From an uncultured Clostridia bacterium (lineage in GTDB: Bacteria > Bacillota > Clostridia > TANB77 > CAG-508): 64,000 nt of DNA. The notes under the pieces were generated by a model. It worked only from the letters and a program-made list of their open reading frames with translations. It searched no databases and was not told where the DNA came from. Both the position numbers and the translations under genes were made by a program. The stretch lies in the NCBI GenBank assembly GCA_934167095.1, contig CAKPKE010000005.1, forward strand, positions 1 through 64,000. The letters are read 5' to 3'. Shown here piece by piece: positions 29,724 through 37,771 of the stretch. Within the stretch, counting starts at the first letter, position 1. Each line of letters starts with the position of its first letter.

Positions 29724-30272
29724 TTATGATATTTTTTTAACAAGTTTTAAAGCTTTATATTCGTAGTTTTCATATCTTTCAAAAGCTTGTTCTAGCAATT
29801 TTTTATATTCCTTTGAGCCTTCCCTATGTTTTGTTTTGCAAAAAGCAGGAATTAAACTTGTTTCTATTATTTTCCTGTTATATTTCACAATGTCTGGATT
29901 TATTTCCAAAGTTTTATTCCTTGAATTTTTTATAAAAGTATCTTTCATTCTTTTTAAAGAATAATCTTCTGGAGCAAATCCTAACATTACTCTTATTTTT
30001 TCCATGCTATTTGCAATTTCGATTTCTGCAATTTCATCATACATTTTTTGAATTGCCGCACTTACCATATCTACTGTTCCAGATTTTTTATATCTTAATG
30101 GTAAATAAATATCTATTTCTTTTTCATTCATATCTAATTCAGGAACATTTATATTTTTATAATTAATATTTAAACTTAAGCTTTTTCCTAAAACACTAAC
30201 TGTTAAATATGTTCTTATTTCAGCTGGCTTTGTTATATCTACAACTTTAGTTTTTTGCATTAAAATACCCAT
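29724..30272 (-). CDS. YgjP-like protein lacking the metal site
   Basis: A 182-aa protein whose second half follows the layout of YgjP/DUF45 metallopeptidases. DYSLKRMKDTFIKNSRNKTLEINPDIVKYN corresponds to the 'rmKsrWGSC...iniNp.li' block, and KTKHREGSKEYKKLLEQAF to the 'HLkHrnHsKeFwkll' block. Where that family has the zinc motif HELcH, this protein reads IPAFC, so both His and the catalytic Glu are missing. It would not be a working zinc protease. The N-terminal half is beta-rich. AGGAGG lies eight bases before the ATG. The family link is my reading of the pattern and should be treated as tentative. Confidence 0.5.
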   Translation of the reverse strand: MGILMQKTKVVDITKPAEIRTYLTVSVLGKSLSLNINYKNINVPELDMNEKEIDIYLPLRYKKSGTVDMVSAAIQKMYDEIAEIEIANSMEKIRVMLGFAPEDYSLKRMKDTFIKNSRNKTLEINPDIVKYNRKIIETSLIPAFCKTKHREGSKEYKKLLEQAFERYENYEYKALKLVKKIS

Positions 30273-30399
30273 TATATGTTCCTCCTTACAACTTTCAAAA
30301 GAAATTTTGTTTCAAAAACAGTTGTTTGTTTTTGTATGTTCATATATTATATCTTTTTTATTATTTTGTCAATACTTTTTACAAACATTTTTTTGTTTT

Positions 30400-31824
30400 T
30401 TAATATCCTGTTTTAGGTAATTTTCTTTTTTCCTCTAAATTATAAATATTTGCTGAATTTTCCTTTTCTTTGCTTAATTTTATGCCATTAAATTTGCCTT
30501 CTAATATTGTATAATTTTGTACATTTTCGTTATTTTTCAAAGTGTTTATTTTTGTTATTATTTTAATATCTTCTGTGTTTTCAAATCCTTCTGGAATTTC
30601 TTTAAAATCAATTTTTATTTCTTCTATATTTTCTTTAATACCAATCTTTTCAAAGTCAATTACATTGTTTATTGTAGAATTTAAATCTTCTTCTAATAAT
30701 ACATATTCAAAACTTTCGCTTGTTTTATAATAAACATTAAATTTAATTTCTTTATTGAAAATGCCTGTATAAATCTTTTTAATTTTTGATTTCTCATAAT
30801 CAATATTATTAAATAGACCCAAATCAATTATATTTGTATTTCCATTGTTCTTTATTTTTATATTGTACTCCATATTTTCATTTGAACTTATCACATTTTT
30901 GCTTTTAACTTCTAAGTCTATATCTGGTATTAATTCTATATTTTCTTCTTTTTCTTCATCTTTTGGTTCTTCTTGAGGCTTTTCATCTTCATCGTTTTTA
31001 TCATTATTATTTTTGTCTTCATTTATTTCTGGTACTTTTTCCTCTTCCAGGATTGTTAATATTTTGTACGAAGCATCTATACTATTTTTTATTTTTAAAT
31101 TTTCAGTAATTTCTGCACTCTCATTTTTGTTATCATTTTCATTATTATCCACAGTTTGATCACTTTCTGCACCTGAACTTATTATATTAGATTTGTTTTT
31201 CTTCTCCTCTACAATTTCTTCTATGTTTGTAGATTCATTTTTCGCATCTGTATTGCTGTCTATATCTGAAAGATCTATTTTTTCTTCTACATTGCCTGTT
31301 TTGATTTTTTCTTCTTCACTATTTTCTATATTATCTGTTTCTGCTTTCTTTTCTATATTTTCTTCCGTTTCATCATTTCTATTTTCATCCTTTTCTTCTA
31401 TATCTCTTATTTTTACATATAAATCTTCTTTATCATAATCATTTAGATTCCAAATAAGAGCAAATTTAGTGGCCATATATGCTTCAATATCATTTTGAAG
31501 ATTCATTTCTTCTTTTGATTTAGTAGGAAATCCTAATTCTAAAACTGATTTTATTTTTTTATTTTCTTCATATTCTAAGTTAGTTCCATCTATTATATGG
31601 CTATTCACTTCATAAATAATATGCTTGTTTTCATTTTCATCGGTTAAATATTTTACTTTTTCTTTTTTGAATTTCCATTCTTCATTTTCAAAATATTCAT
31701 ATTCAATTTCAAAGATTTTCTCATCTTCTATTTCTGCTTCTTCTGTAATTTCATTTGCATTTACCATTAAAGTAGGCATAACTAATAGTACTATTTGACA
31801 TATTATAAAAAATTTTTTTAACAT
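30400..31824 (-). CDS. Secreted acidic protein ending in LPKTGY
   Basis: An exported protein of about 474 aa with a signal peptide (FFIICQIVLLVMPTLMVNA). Residues 130-290 are strikingly rich in Glu, Asn, Asp and Lys and probably disordered. The last 160 residues look like one or two DUF11-type beta domains (NIKIKNNGNTNIIDLGLF). The protein stops right after KLPKTGY: it has the sortase pentapeptide but neither the hydrophobic helix nor the basic tail that normally follow. The sortase gene lies immediately upstream. The ATG at 31822-31824 has AAAGGA 12 bases upstream. Inference: a dedicated substrate or partner of this sortase. Confidence 0.7.
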   Translation of the reverse strand: MLKKFFIICQIVLLVMPTLMVNANEITEEAEIEDEKIFEIEYEYFENEEWKFKKEKVKYLTDENENKHIIYEVNSHIIDGTNLEYEENKKIKSVLELGFPTKSKEEMNLQNDIEAYMATKFALIWNLNDYDKEDLYVKIRDIEEKDENRNDETEENIEKKAETDNIENSEEEKIKTGNVEEKIDLSDIDSNTDAKNESTNIEEIVEEKKNKSNIISSGAESDQTVDNNENDNKNESAEITENLKIKNSIDASYKILTILEEEKVPEINEDKNNNDKNDEDEKPQEEPKDEEKEENIELIPDIDLEVKSKNVISSNENMEYNIKIKNNGNTNIIDLGLFNNIDYEKSKIKKIYTGIFNKEIKFNVYYKTSESFEYVLLEEDLNSTINNVIDFEKIGIKENIEEIKIDFKEIPEGFENTEDIKIITKINTLKNNENVQNYTILEGKFNGIKLSKEKENSANIYNLEEKRKLPKTGY

Positions 31825-31898
31825 AAAAATTCTCAATCCTTTCTATACCTTATTCATTTATAATAGTGAAAGTTTTACTCTTTCATGTTATTATTACT

Positions 31899-32444
31899 TT
31901 ATATTTCTTTTGCTTCAACGCAAAGTCTTAAATTAATTTTGTTATTTATGCAGGTTATTAATGTAAGTTTATTTTCTTCTGAATTTTCAAATTTTGCCCA
32001 GTCAGTATCTAATATTTCTGAAATCTTTTCAATTTTATATTTTCTTATTTTTTCATTGTATTTATATATAATTTCATCACCAACTTTTAATTGATTTAAG
32101 TTTTCAAAATAATTTACATTTGCACCTCTATTATGTGCTGCAAGGCCCACATTTCCATCAAATTCAGCAGTTTCTTCAATATGTCCTACATAATTTTCTA
32201 AAACTTCATCGCTAGTTCCTTCTTTTACTGGTGCTTCCAAATATATTGCTGGAATTTGTAATATTGCACCTTCTTCTTCCTCTGGTATTTCTATGTTCTC
32301 ATCATAAGTTTCTGTTTCATTTTGTAATTCTTGCGCATTTATATATTGCTTTTCTTTTGCTATTTTGTTATCTTTTACAACGATGTATATTATTGTAGAA
32401 AAGAAAATGAGCGCAATTAATAAAACAAATACTTTTTTACTCAT
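31899..32444 (-). CDS. Sortase, class D-like
   Basis: Membrane-anchored transpeptidase that cuts LPxTG-type signals and joins the protein to the cell wall or another protein. About 181 aa, with an N-terminal signal anchor (KVFVLLIALIFFSTIIYIVV) and the catalytic triad His104 in LAAHNRG, Cys165 in LTLITC and Arg173 in NLRLCV. Its small size, the TLITC motif and the absence of extra domains suggest class D. The substrate candidate, which ends in LPKTGY, is the next gene on the same strand, and the larger adhesin 15 kb away has a VQTGQ-type ending. Confidence 0.85.
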   Translation of the reverse strand: MSKKVFVLLIALIFFSTIIYIVVKDNKIAKEKQYINAQELQNETETYDENIEIPEEEEGAILQIPAIYLEAPVKEGTSDEVLENYVGHIEETAEFDGNVGLAAHNRGANVNYFENLNQLKVGDEIIYKYNEKIRKYKIEKISEILDTDWAKFENSEENKLTLITCINNKINLRLCVEAKEI

Positions 32445-32518
32445 ATTTGTGTTTTTTCCTTTCAAATTTATTGAGATTTTTTTAAGATTTAATTTTAAAG
32501 AAATAATTTTTATTTTAT

Positions 32519-32549
32519 CTAGGAAAGACTTAAAATAAGTCCTTCCTAG
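32519..32549. terminator. Hairpin between hpf and the sortase gene
   Basis: Thirteen-bp stem with one mismatch (CTAGGAA-GACTT with AAGTC-TTCCTAG). T-runs after it are weak on both strands, so termination is likely but not certain. Confidence 0.55.
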
Positions 32550-32569
32550 TATAATATTTGATTTAATGG

Positions 32570-33103
32570 TTACGCTTCTGGTTCTAATAAACCAAAATTT
32601 CTACTATCTTTTAATCTGTAAATAACATTTACTTTTCCAGTATCAATATTTACAAATGTTAAGAATTTATCTTGTGGCTTTCCTTCTAATATAGCCTTTG
32701 CATCTTCTGGTCCCATTGGTTTTATACTATAATAAATTGTTTTTAGTATTTCATCTTCTATTGGATGTTCTTCTTCTCTTGAAGCTTCTTTTAATCTTAT
32801 AGACTCAGTCATATTTTGCTTGTCTTTTTTAGTTTTCATTTTTCTAATTTGACCTTCTAATATGTCTACATTTTTGTCAATAGATGCATATAAGTCTTTA
32901 CTTGCAGTTACTGCTCTAAAAGCACTATCTAGTCCAGAGATTTGCATTTCTGCAACTTGTTCATCTCCTTCTTTCTTAATTGTTACAAATAAATCTATAT
33001 CTTCTTTATCAAAATATTTTTGTAATCTTTCTGCTTTTGTATCGATGTAACTTCTTATTGCATCTGTTGCCTTTAGTTCTTTTTCAATTATTTTTATGTT
33101 CAT
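32570..33103 (-). CDS. hpf: Ribosome hibernation promoting factor, long form
   Basis: Binds 30S subunits in stationary phase or stress and joins two ribosomes into inactive 100S dimers. The 177 aa comprise the N-terminal RaiA domain (MNIKIIEKELKATDAIRSYI to about 95), a linker, and the C-terminal dimerisation domain (about 120-177, with IYYSIKPMGPEDAKAILEG). The long form needs no separate modulation factor. I use the ATG at 33101-33103, placed ten bases after AAAGGAG; a TTG six codons upstream lies on the ribosome site itself. Confidence 0.95.
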   Translation of the reverse strand: MNIKIIEKELKATDAIRSYIDTKAERLQKYFDKEDIDLFVTIKKEGDEQVAEMQISGLDSAFRAVTASKDLYASIDKNVDILEGQIRKMKTKKDKQNMTESIRLKEASREEEHPIEDEILKTIYYSIKPMGPEDAKAILEGKPQDKFLTFVNIDTGKVNVIYRLKDSRNFGLLEPEA

Positions 33104-33194
33104 AAAAATCGCTCCTTTCAAATTTTATCGATTGTTTTTGCAACTTTGCAATTTCATTATATATGGTTTATGTGTTTTTTGCAAGTAGATTTTT

Positions 33195-33581
33195 CTATTT
33201 TATCTGTTCTATATGCTTTATTGTGTAGTAACCATTTTTCATTAACACTTCTATAACATCAAATCTTATAAATTTATTTTGTTGTTTGGTTTTATAAAGG
33301 TAGTATTCAGCTGCCGTTTCTATATGTTTTTTCTTTATTTCATTTACTGCTTCTGCAGGATTTCCATACTCTTTGCTGGTTCTAGTTTTTACTTCTATAA
33401 ATACTAGTTCACTAAAATCTTTTGCGATTATATCTATTTCTCCCTGTTTGCAAGAAAAATTTCTTTCAATAATTTTATATCCCTTTTTTTGCAAATATTT
33501 TGTGGCTATATCCTCACCAAATTTTCCTATTTCTTGATTTATATACAATATTTTTCTCCTATATTCTTTGAAATTTTCCAT
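33195..33581 (-). CDS. yraN: UPF0102 (YraN-like) nuclease-fold protein
   Basis: A 128-aa protein of the YraN family, a small PD-(D/E)XK nuclease fold found beside dprA and ribosome or competence genes. Typical blocks: GKFGEDIATKYLQKKGYKIIERNFSCKQGEIDII (catalytic Asp in GEIDII) and LVFIEVKTRT (Glu-X-Lys), followed by AVNEIKKKHIETAAEYYL. All presumed active residues are kept. The cellular role is not established. It overlaps dprA by 23 bases. Confidence 0.92.
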   Translation of the reverse strand: MENFKEYRRKILYINQEIGKFGEDIATKYLQKKGYKIIERNFSCKQGEIDIIAKDFSELVFIEVKTRTSKEYGNPAEAVNEIKKKHIETAAEYYLYKTKQQNKFIRFDVIEVLMKNGYYTIKHIEQIK

Positions 33582-34407
33582 TTTCTATTTTTTCAATAAG
33601 CCCTTCTAGCTCCATCATTGTTAGTTTAGTATTTATTTGAGAAATGTCTGCATCAATTTCTATAGCAATTTCTTCTACACTTTTAGGGCAATTTAAACAA
33701 TTGTAAATTTCTTCAAAATCTTCTTTTACATCTGGCTTAGTTTCTTGTACTTTATTTATTTCATTTTTTAATTTTATTTGACTTGGACTTAATATCATTT
33801 TTGCTTCGATTTCTAATAAATATTTCATTCCACTACTATTTGGCATATCTAATCTATTAGGTAAAAAATATACTTTTTTTCCTTGTGCTTTTGCCAGTCT
33901 TGCAGTTATTAGTGAACCACTTAATTTATTTGCTTCAATAACTAATACTGCATCTGCAATCCCACTAATTATTCTATTTCTTTTTTGGTATCCAGAACTT
34001 TTTGCAAATTCATCATCATCTTTTTCAGATATAACCAGTCCTCCTTCATTTATTATTTTATTATAAAGCCATAAATTTTCTTCTGGAGTTACGTTGTTTA
34101 AACCGCTTCCTAGAACTGCAATAGTATTTCCTTCACCTTTTAGTGAGCCTAAATGAGCTTCAGTATCAACGCCTAAAGCCATTGCACTTATTACAGTAAT
34201 ACCTTTTTTAGAGAGGTATTCAGCAAAAATTCTTGCATATTTTCTACCATATTCCGTAGAATTTCTAGAACCTACAATTCCAACTATTCCAATAGAATTA
34301 TTCATTAGTTCAACTTTACCCTCAACATGAAGTTTATTTGGAGCATCTTTTATCTTTAGCAGTTTTTGAGGATACTCATCATCATACCATTGTAATACTT
34401 TTCTCAT
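33559..34407 (-). CDS. dprA: DNA processing protein DprA
   Basis: Loads RecA on incoming single-stranded DNA during natural transformation. The 282 aa have the Rossmann-like core with VGSRNSTEYGRKYA, GVDTEAHLGSLKGEGNTIAVLGSGL and KRNRIISGIADAVLVIEA, and a C-terminal winged helix (about 225-282). The 'YP' of the family's GSGxxxxYPxxN is TP here. With comM upstream in the same direction it forms a small competence-related group, although comM is broken in this sequence. Confidence 0.92.
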   Translation of the reverse strand: MRKVLQWYDDEYPQKLLKIKDAPNKLHVEGKVELMNNSIGIVGIVGSRNSTEYGRKYARIFAEYLSKKGITVISAMALGVDTEAHLGSLKGEGNTIAVLGSGLNNVTPEENLWLYNKIINEGGLVISEKDDDEFAKSSGYQKRNRIISGIADAVLVIEANKLSGSLITARLAKAQGKKVYFLPNRLDMPNSSGMKYLLEIEAKMILSPSQIKLKNEINKVQETKPDVKEDFEEIYNCLNCPKSVEEIAIEIDADISQINTKLTMMELEGLIEKIENGKFQRI

Positions 34408-34422
34408 ATTGCTTAACTCCTT

Positions 34423-35951
34423 TTAATTTTTCCAATATTTTCTGTCTAAGTTTCTATATTGAATAGCTTCAGCTATATGTTCTGATTCAATCACCTCTTT
34501 TCCATCTAAATCTGCTATTGTTCTTGCTACTTTTAAAATTCTAGTATATGCTCTTGCACTTAAACCTAACTTATTAAAAGCCGACATTAGTATATTTTCA
34601 GCTTTATCATCTAATTTGCAGTATTTTTCAATTAAATTTGTGGGAATTTCTGAATTTGAATAAAAATTATAATCTTTGTATCTTTCAAGTTGAATATTTT
34701 TAGCAAAATTAACCTTTTGCCTTATTTCCTTAGATGTTTTACCTTTCTTACTTTCTTTTAAATTTTTATAGTCTACAGGTTTTACTTCAATTTGTACATC
34801 AATTCTATCAAGTAGTGGTCCGCTAATTTTATTCATATATTTTGCTATTTTATACTCGCTACATACACACTCTTTTTCATCTGAACCATAATATCCGCAT
34901 GGGCATGGATTCATTGCTGCTACAAACATAAACTTACTTGGAAAAGTAACCTTAGAATTTAATCTACTAATTGTAATTTTGTTATCCTCAAGTGGGCCTC
35001 TTAATAATTCTAATGTACTTTTATTAAATTCTGGTAGCTCATCTAAAAATAACACACCTAAATGTGCCAAACTTATTTCACCTGGTATTGGCTCTTTTCC
35101 GCCACCAATTAATGAAACTGGCGTTATTGAATAATGCACATTTCTAAAAGGCCTTTTTGTTATAAGTGGTTTATTTTTTTCTAAGCTTCCAACTATGCTA
35201 TAAATTTTTGTAATTTCTAAAGCTTCTTCTAAACTTAGTTTTGGTAGTATTGTAGCAATTCTTTTAGCAAGCATCGTTTTACCGCAAGCCGTGGCGAGCC
35301 AATCATAAGAACCCCGTGAGAGCCTGCTGTTGCGACTTCTAAGGCTCTTTTTACATTTTCTTGTCCTTTTACATCTGCAAAATCAATAATATCATTTTCT
35401 TCGTCAAAAATATTTTCTTTATTTATAGTAGGTTCAATTTTAATATAATTATTTAAATATGAGACTACTTCTACTAAATTTTTTACGCCAATAACTTCTA
35501 TTTCATTTATTAGAGCTCCTTCTTTTACATTTTCTATTGGTAACACTACCTTCTTTATTCCAAGCTTTTTAGCTTCCATACATATTGGAAGTATTCCTTT
35601 TATGCTATTTATATTTCCGTCTAAAGAAAGTTCACCTACAAATGCAATATCTTCGATTTTTTCTTTTATATATCCAAAATTTTTTAATATTCCAACAGCT
35701 ATTGGTAAATCAAAACTTGTTCCTACTTTTTTTAAATCTGCTGGAGCTAAATTTACCGTAATTTTTCTGCTTTCCATACCAAACTTTGAATTTTTTATTG
35801 CTGTTCTTACTCGTTCTTTTGCTTCTTTTACACTCACATCAGGTAGTCCAACAATATCCCATGCTGGCATGCCTGCAGATACATCAACTTGTACATTAAT
35901 TAGCTGACCATCTAGTCCATTTAGGCAAATACTTTTTACTACTGAAAACAT
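34423..35951 (-). pseudogene. comM: comM/yifB, frameshifted at the Walker A loop
   Basis: Mg-chelatase-like AAA ATPase, a helicase that helps branch migration during transformation in other bacteria. The first 238-aa frame carries the normal N-terminal domain (VSAGMPAWDIVGLPDVSVKEA) and runs to GVLMIGSP. The second frame resumes at MLAKRIATILPKLS and carries Walker B (LFLDELPEF), the Arg finger and the C-terminus. Between them, around 35284-35296, the sequence carries two bases too many to read GSPGCGKT. Removing one C and one T restores a perfect loop. Both halves are otherwise well kept, so this is either a recent mutation or a sequencing error. Intact length would be about 509 aa. Confidence 0.85.
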
Positions 35952-36117
35952 ATTAATTGTCCTTTCTACTTGGGAAAATTTTAGATTTAAGTTATAAAAT
36001 GATTTAATCTTTAGAATTTTAATGTATTTGCATTATATATTGCCAATTTATGGAAGTCAAGAAAAAGCGTTCATCAAATTATTACAAAAAAATATAATAT
36101 GCGACAAACATATTATA

Positions 36118-36720
36118 TTAATTCCATATTTCGTTATTTTTTATGAATTTTGCAATATCTTTTGATATATATTTTTCTGCATTTTCATAATCTTTTTTGC
36201 AAATAAGTTCTCTAACTAGTGTTGAATTTACACAATTATAGTTACTTTTAATATTAATTATCTTAAAATTTTTTCTATTTTCATTTAGCATTTCATTATT
36301 TTTTATTATCTTTTCTGTGTCAATATTATTTCTGTTTACTATTATATATTTATTATTTTTTACAAGACTAGCAAAGTTATTCCAATTTGGCATTTTTTCA
36401 AAATTATCAGCTCCCATTATAAAAAATATTTCGTTATTTTTAAACTCTTTTTTTATCATTTCAAAAGCTTGATATGTATTAATTGAATCATTTTTATTTA
36501 ACTCTATATCTGTTACTTTTATTTTTTCTTCGTCTTTACATAGAATCTTTAGCATTTCAAATCTTATTTTTTCATCAATAAGACCTTTTTTATTATAATT
36601 ATTTCCCATAGGTACAAAATAAAAATAATCTAAATTTTCTTCATTTAAAACTATTTTTGCAATCTCTAAATGGGCTAATGTTGGTGGATTAAATGCTCCT
36701 CCAAAAAATCCTAGTTTCAT
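36118..36720 (-). CDS. nadD: Nicotinate-nucleotide adenylyltransferase
   Basis: Joins nicotinate mononucleotide and ATP to deamido-NAD, the second-last step of NAD synthesis. The 200 aa have the nucleotidyltransferase fold. The usual GGxFNPxHxGH loop reads GGAFNPPTLAHLEIA, so the first His is replaced by Thr while the second is kept. MGADNF and NSTLVRELI (the ISSTxIR equivalent) are present. The changed His could lower activity or be compensated. The ATG at 36718-36720 follows AGAGG by eight bases. Confidence 0.85.
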   Translation of the reverse strand: MKLGFFGGAFNPPTLAHLEIAKIVLNEENLDYFYFVPMGNNYNKKGLIDEKIRFEMLKILCKDEEKIKVTDIELNKNDSINTYQAFEMIKKEFKNNEIFFIMGADNFEKMPNWNNFASLVKNNKYIIVNRNNIDTEKIIKNNEMLNENRKNFKIINIKSNYNCVNSTLVRELICKKDYENAEKYISKDIAKFIKNNEIWN

Positions 36721-36811
36721 ATTTATTGCCTCTTCTTTGTCATATTTTATCAAAATTACACTGTAATTATAGTTTTTTTATGTTCATTTGTAAAGTTTTT
36801 TGCAATATTCC

Positions 36812-36840
36812 TTGCAAAAACACTAAATTCGTGATAGAAT
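36812..36840 (+). promoter_or_regulatory. rpsT promoter
   Basis: TTGCAA at 36812-36817, a 17-base spacer and TAGAAT at 36835-36840, 40 bases before the start codon. Confidence 0.8.
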
Positions 36841-36880
36841 ATTATCCGTTAATATGCAAATTTAAGAGGAGGTGTTAAGA

Positions 36881-37147
36881 ATGCCAAATATCAAATCAGC
36901 AATAAAAAGAGTAGATGTTATTGAAAAGAAAACTGCTAGAAATAATATGATTAAATCAGGATATAAATCAGCTGTTAAAAAGTTTGAAAACGCTGTTGTA
37001 GCTGGAAATAAAGAAGAAGCTACTGCTTTACTTTCTCAAGCAACAAAGAAAATTGATCAAGCTTGTGCAAAAGGTGTTATAGTAAAAAACACTGCAGCTA
37101 GAAAAAAATCATTACTTTCTAAAAAATTAAATGCTATGAATGCCTAG
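36881..37147 (+). CDS. rpsT: 30S ribosomal protein bS20
   Basis: Small-subunit protein that binds 16S rRNA early in assembly. The 88-aa length and [11 protein letters not shown] start, [15 protein letters not shown] and the ending [18 protein letters not shown] are typical. AGGAGGTG lies eight bases before the ATG. It has its own promoter and a strong terminator, the common single-gene arrangement. Confidence 0.97.
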   Translation: MPNIKSAIKRVDVIEKKTARNNMIKSGYKSAVKKFENAVVAGNKEEATALLSQATKKIDQACAKGVIVKNTAARKKSLLSKKLNAMNA

Positions 37148-37185
37148 TTCTAGCAATATAAAAAATTGTGCACAGTTTTTTATTT

Positions 37186-37210
37186 AAACCGCTTATACAG
37201 CGGTTTTTTT
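37186..37210 (+). terminator. rpsT terminator
   Basis: Perfect 8-bp hairpin AAACCGCT/AGCGGTTT with a 5-base loop and a T-run. Confidence 0.93.
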
Positions 37211-37354
37211 ATTGTTCAAAAATTATATATATGTCATATATTAAATTTATTTTCAAGCAGATTATTACTTATTATTTCCATTCTCTCTTTTTATGTTTTG
37301 TGTTATCATATATTTAGAATTATTTAAGATTTTTAATCCAGAAAGGACCATATT

Positions 37355-37633
37355 ATGAAGAGCCTTAAAACTTTTATTAATAAATCTTTAATTTTATTTA
37401 GCTTTAATATTAACCCAAAAGTGAAAAAAATAATGAAAATTGGCATAAGCTTTAACTTTGTATTAGTACTTATTGCAACATTAATTTTTAGTATATACAT
37501 AAGCTCAAATCAATCTTACATATTATATTTGCTTGGTAGTTTATTTTTCAAAGCTAGCACAATGTTTATAGCTATTTTCTTTATTTTTGGAATTTGCTTT
37601 AATAAATTACTTACAGAAAAGAATATATTTTAG
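37355..37633 (+). CDS. Small two-helix membrane protein, unknown
   Basis: A 92-aa protein with two membrane helices (about 31-49 and 56-82) after a basic N-terminus. GAAAGGA lies 11 bases before the ATG. I recognise no family motif. Single gene between rpsT and the convergent gat operon. The size and shape would suit a small membrane regulator, but nothing more can be read. Confidence 0.6.
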   Translation: MKSLKTFINKSLILFSFNINPKVKKIMKIGISFNFVLVLIATLIFSIYISSNQSYILYLLGSLFFKASTMFIAIFFIFGICFNKLLTEKNIF

Positions 37634-37698
37634 TTAAAAATTTCAATATTTATACAAACTCCTATATAACTATAAATTTGAAATTTTAACAAAAATAG

Positions 37699-37765
37699 AA
37701 CCTAGACTGTTAGAAAATTTTAACAATTTATGGAGGCTACTGAAAAAGTAGCCTCCAATCTAGGT
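37699..37765 (-). terminator. gat operon terminator with nested arms
   Basis: An inner perfect 11-bp hairpin (TGGAGGCTACT with AGTAGCCTCCA) lies inside outer arms GAACCTAGA and TCTAGGTTC. It lies just after gatB. The double design is unusual for a plain terminator. Confidence 0.7.
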
Positions 37766-37771
37766 TCATTT

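Noticed and set aside
36118..36720. Calling nadD inactive because the first His of HxGH is missing
   Set aside because: The second His, the Ser/Thr loop and the ATP-binding end are kept and the gene is whole; the change alone does not prove loss of function.
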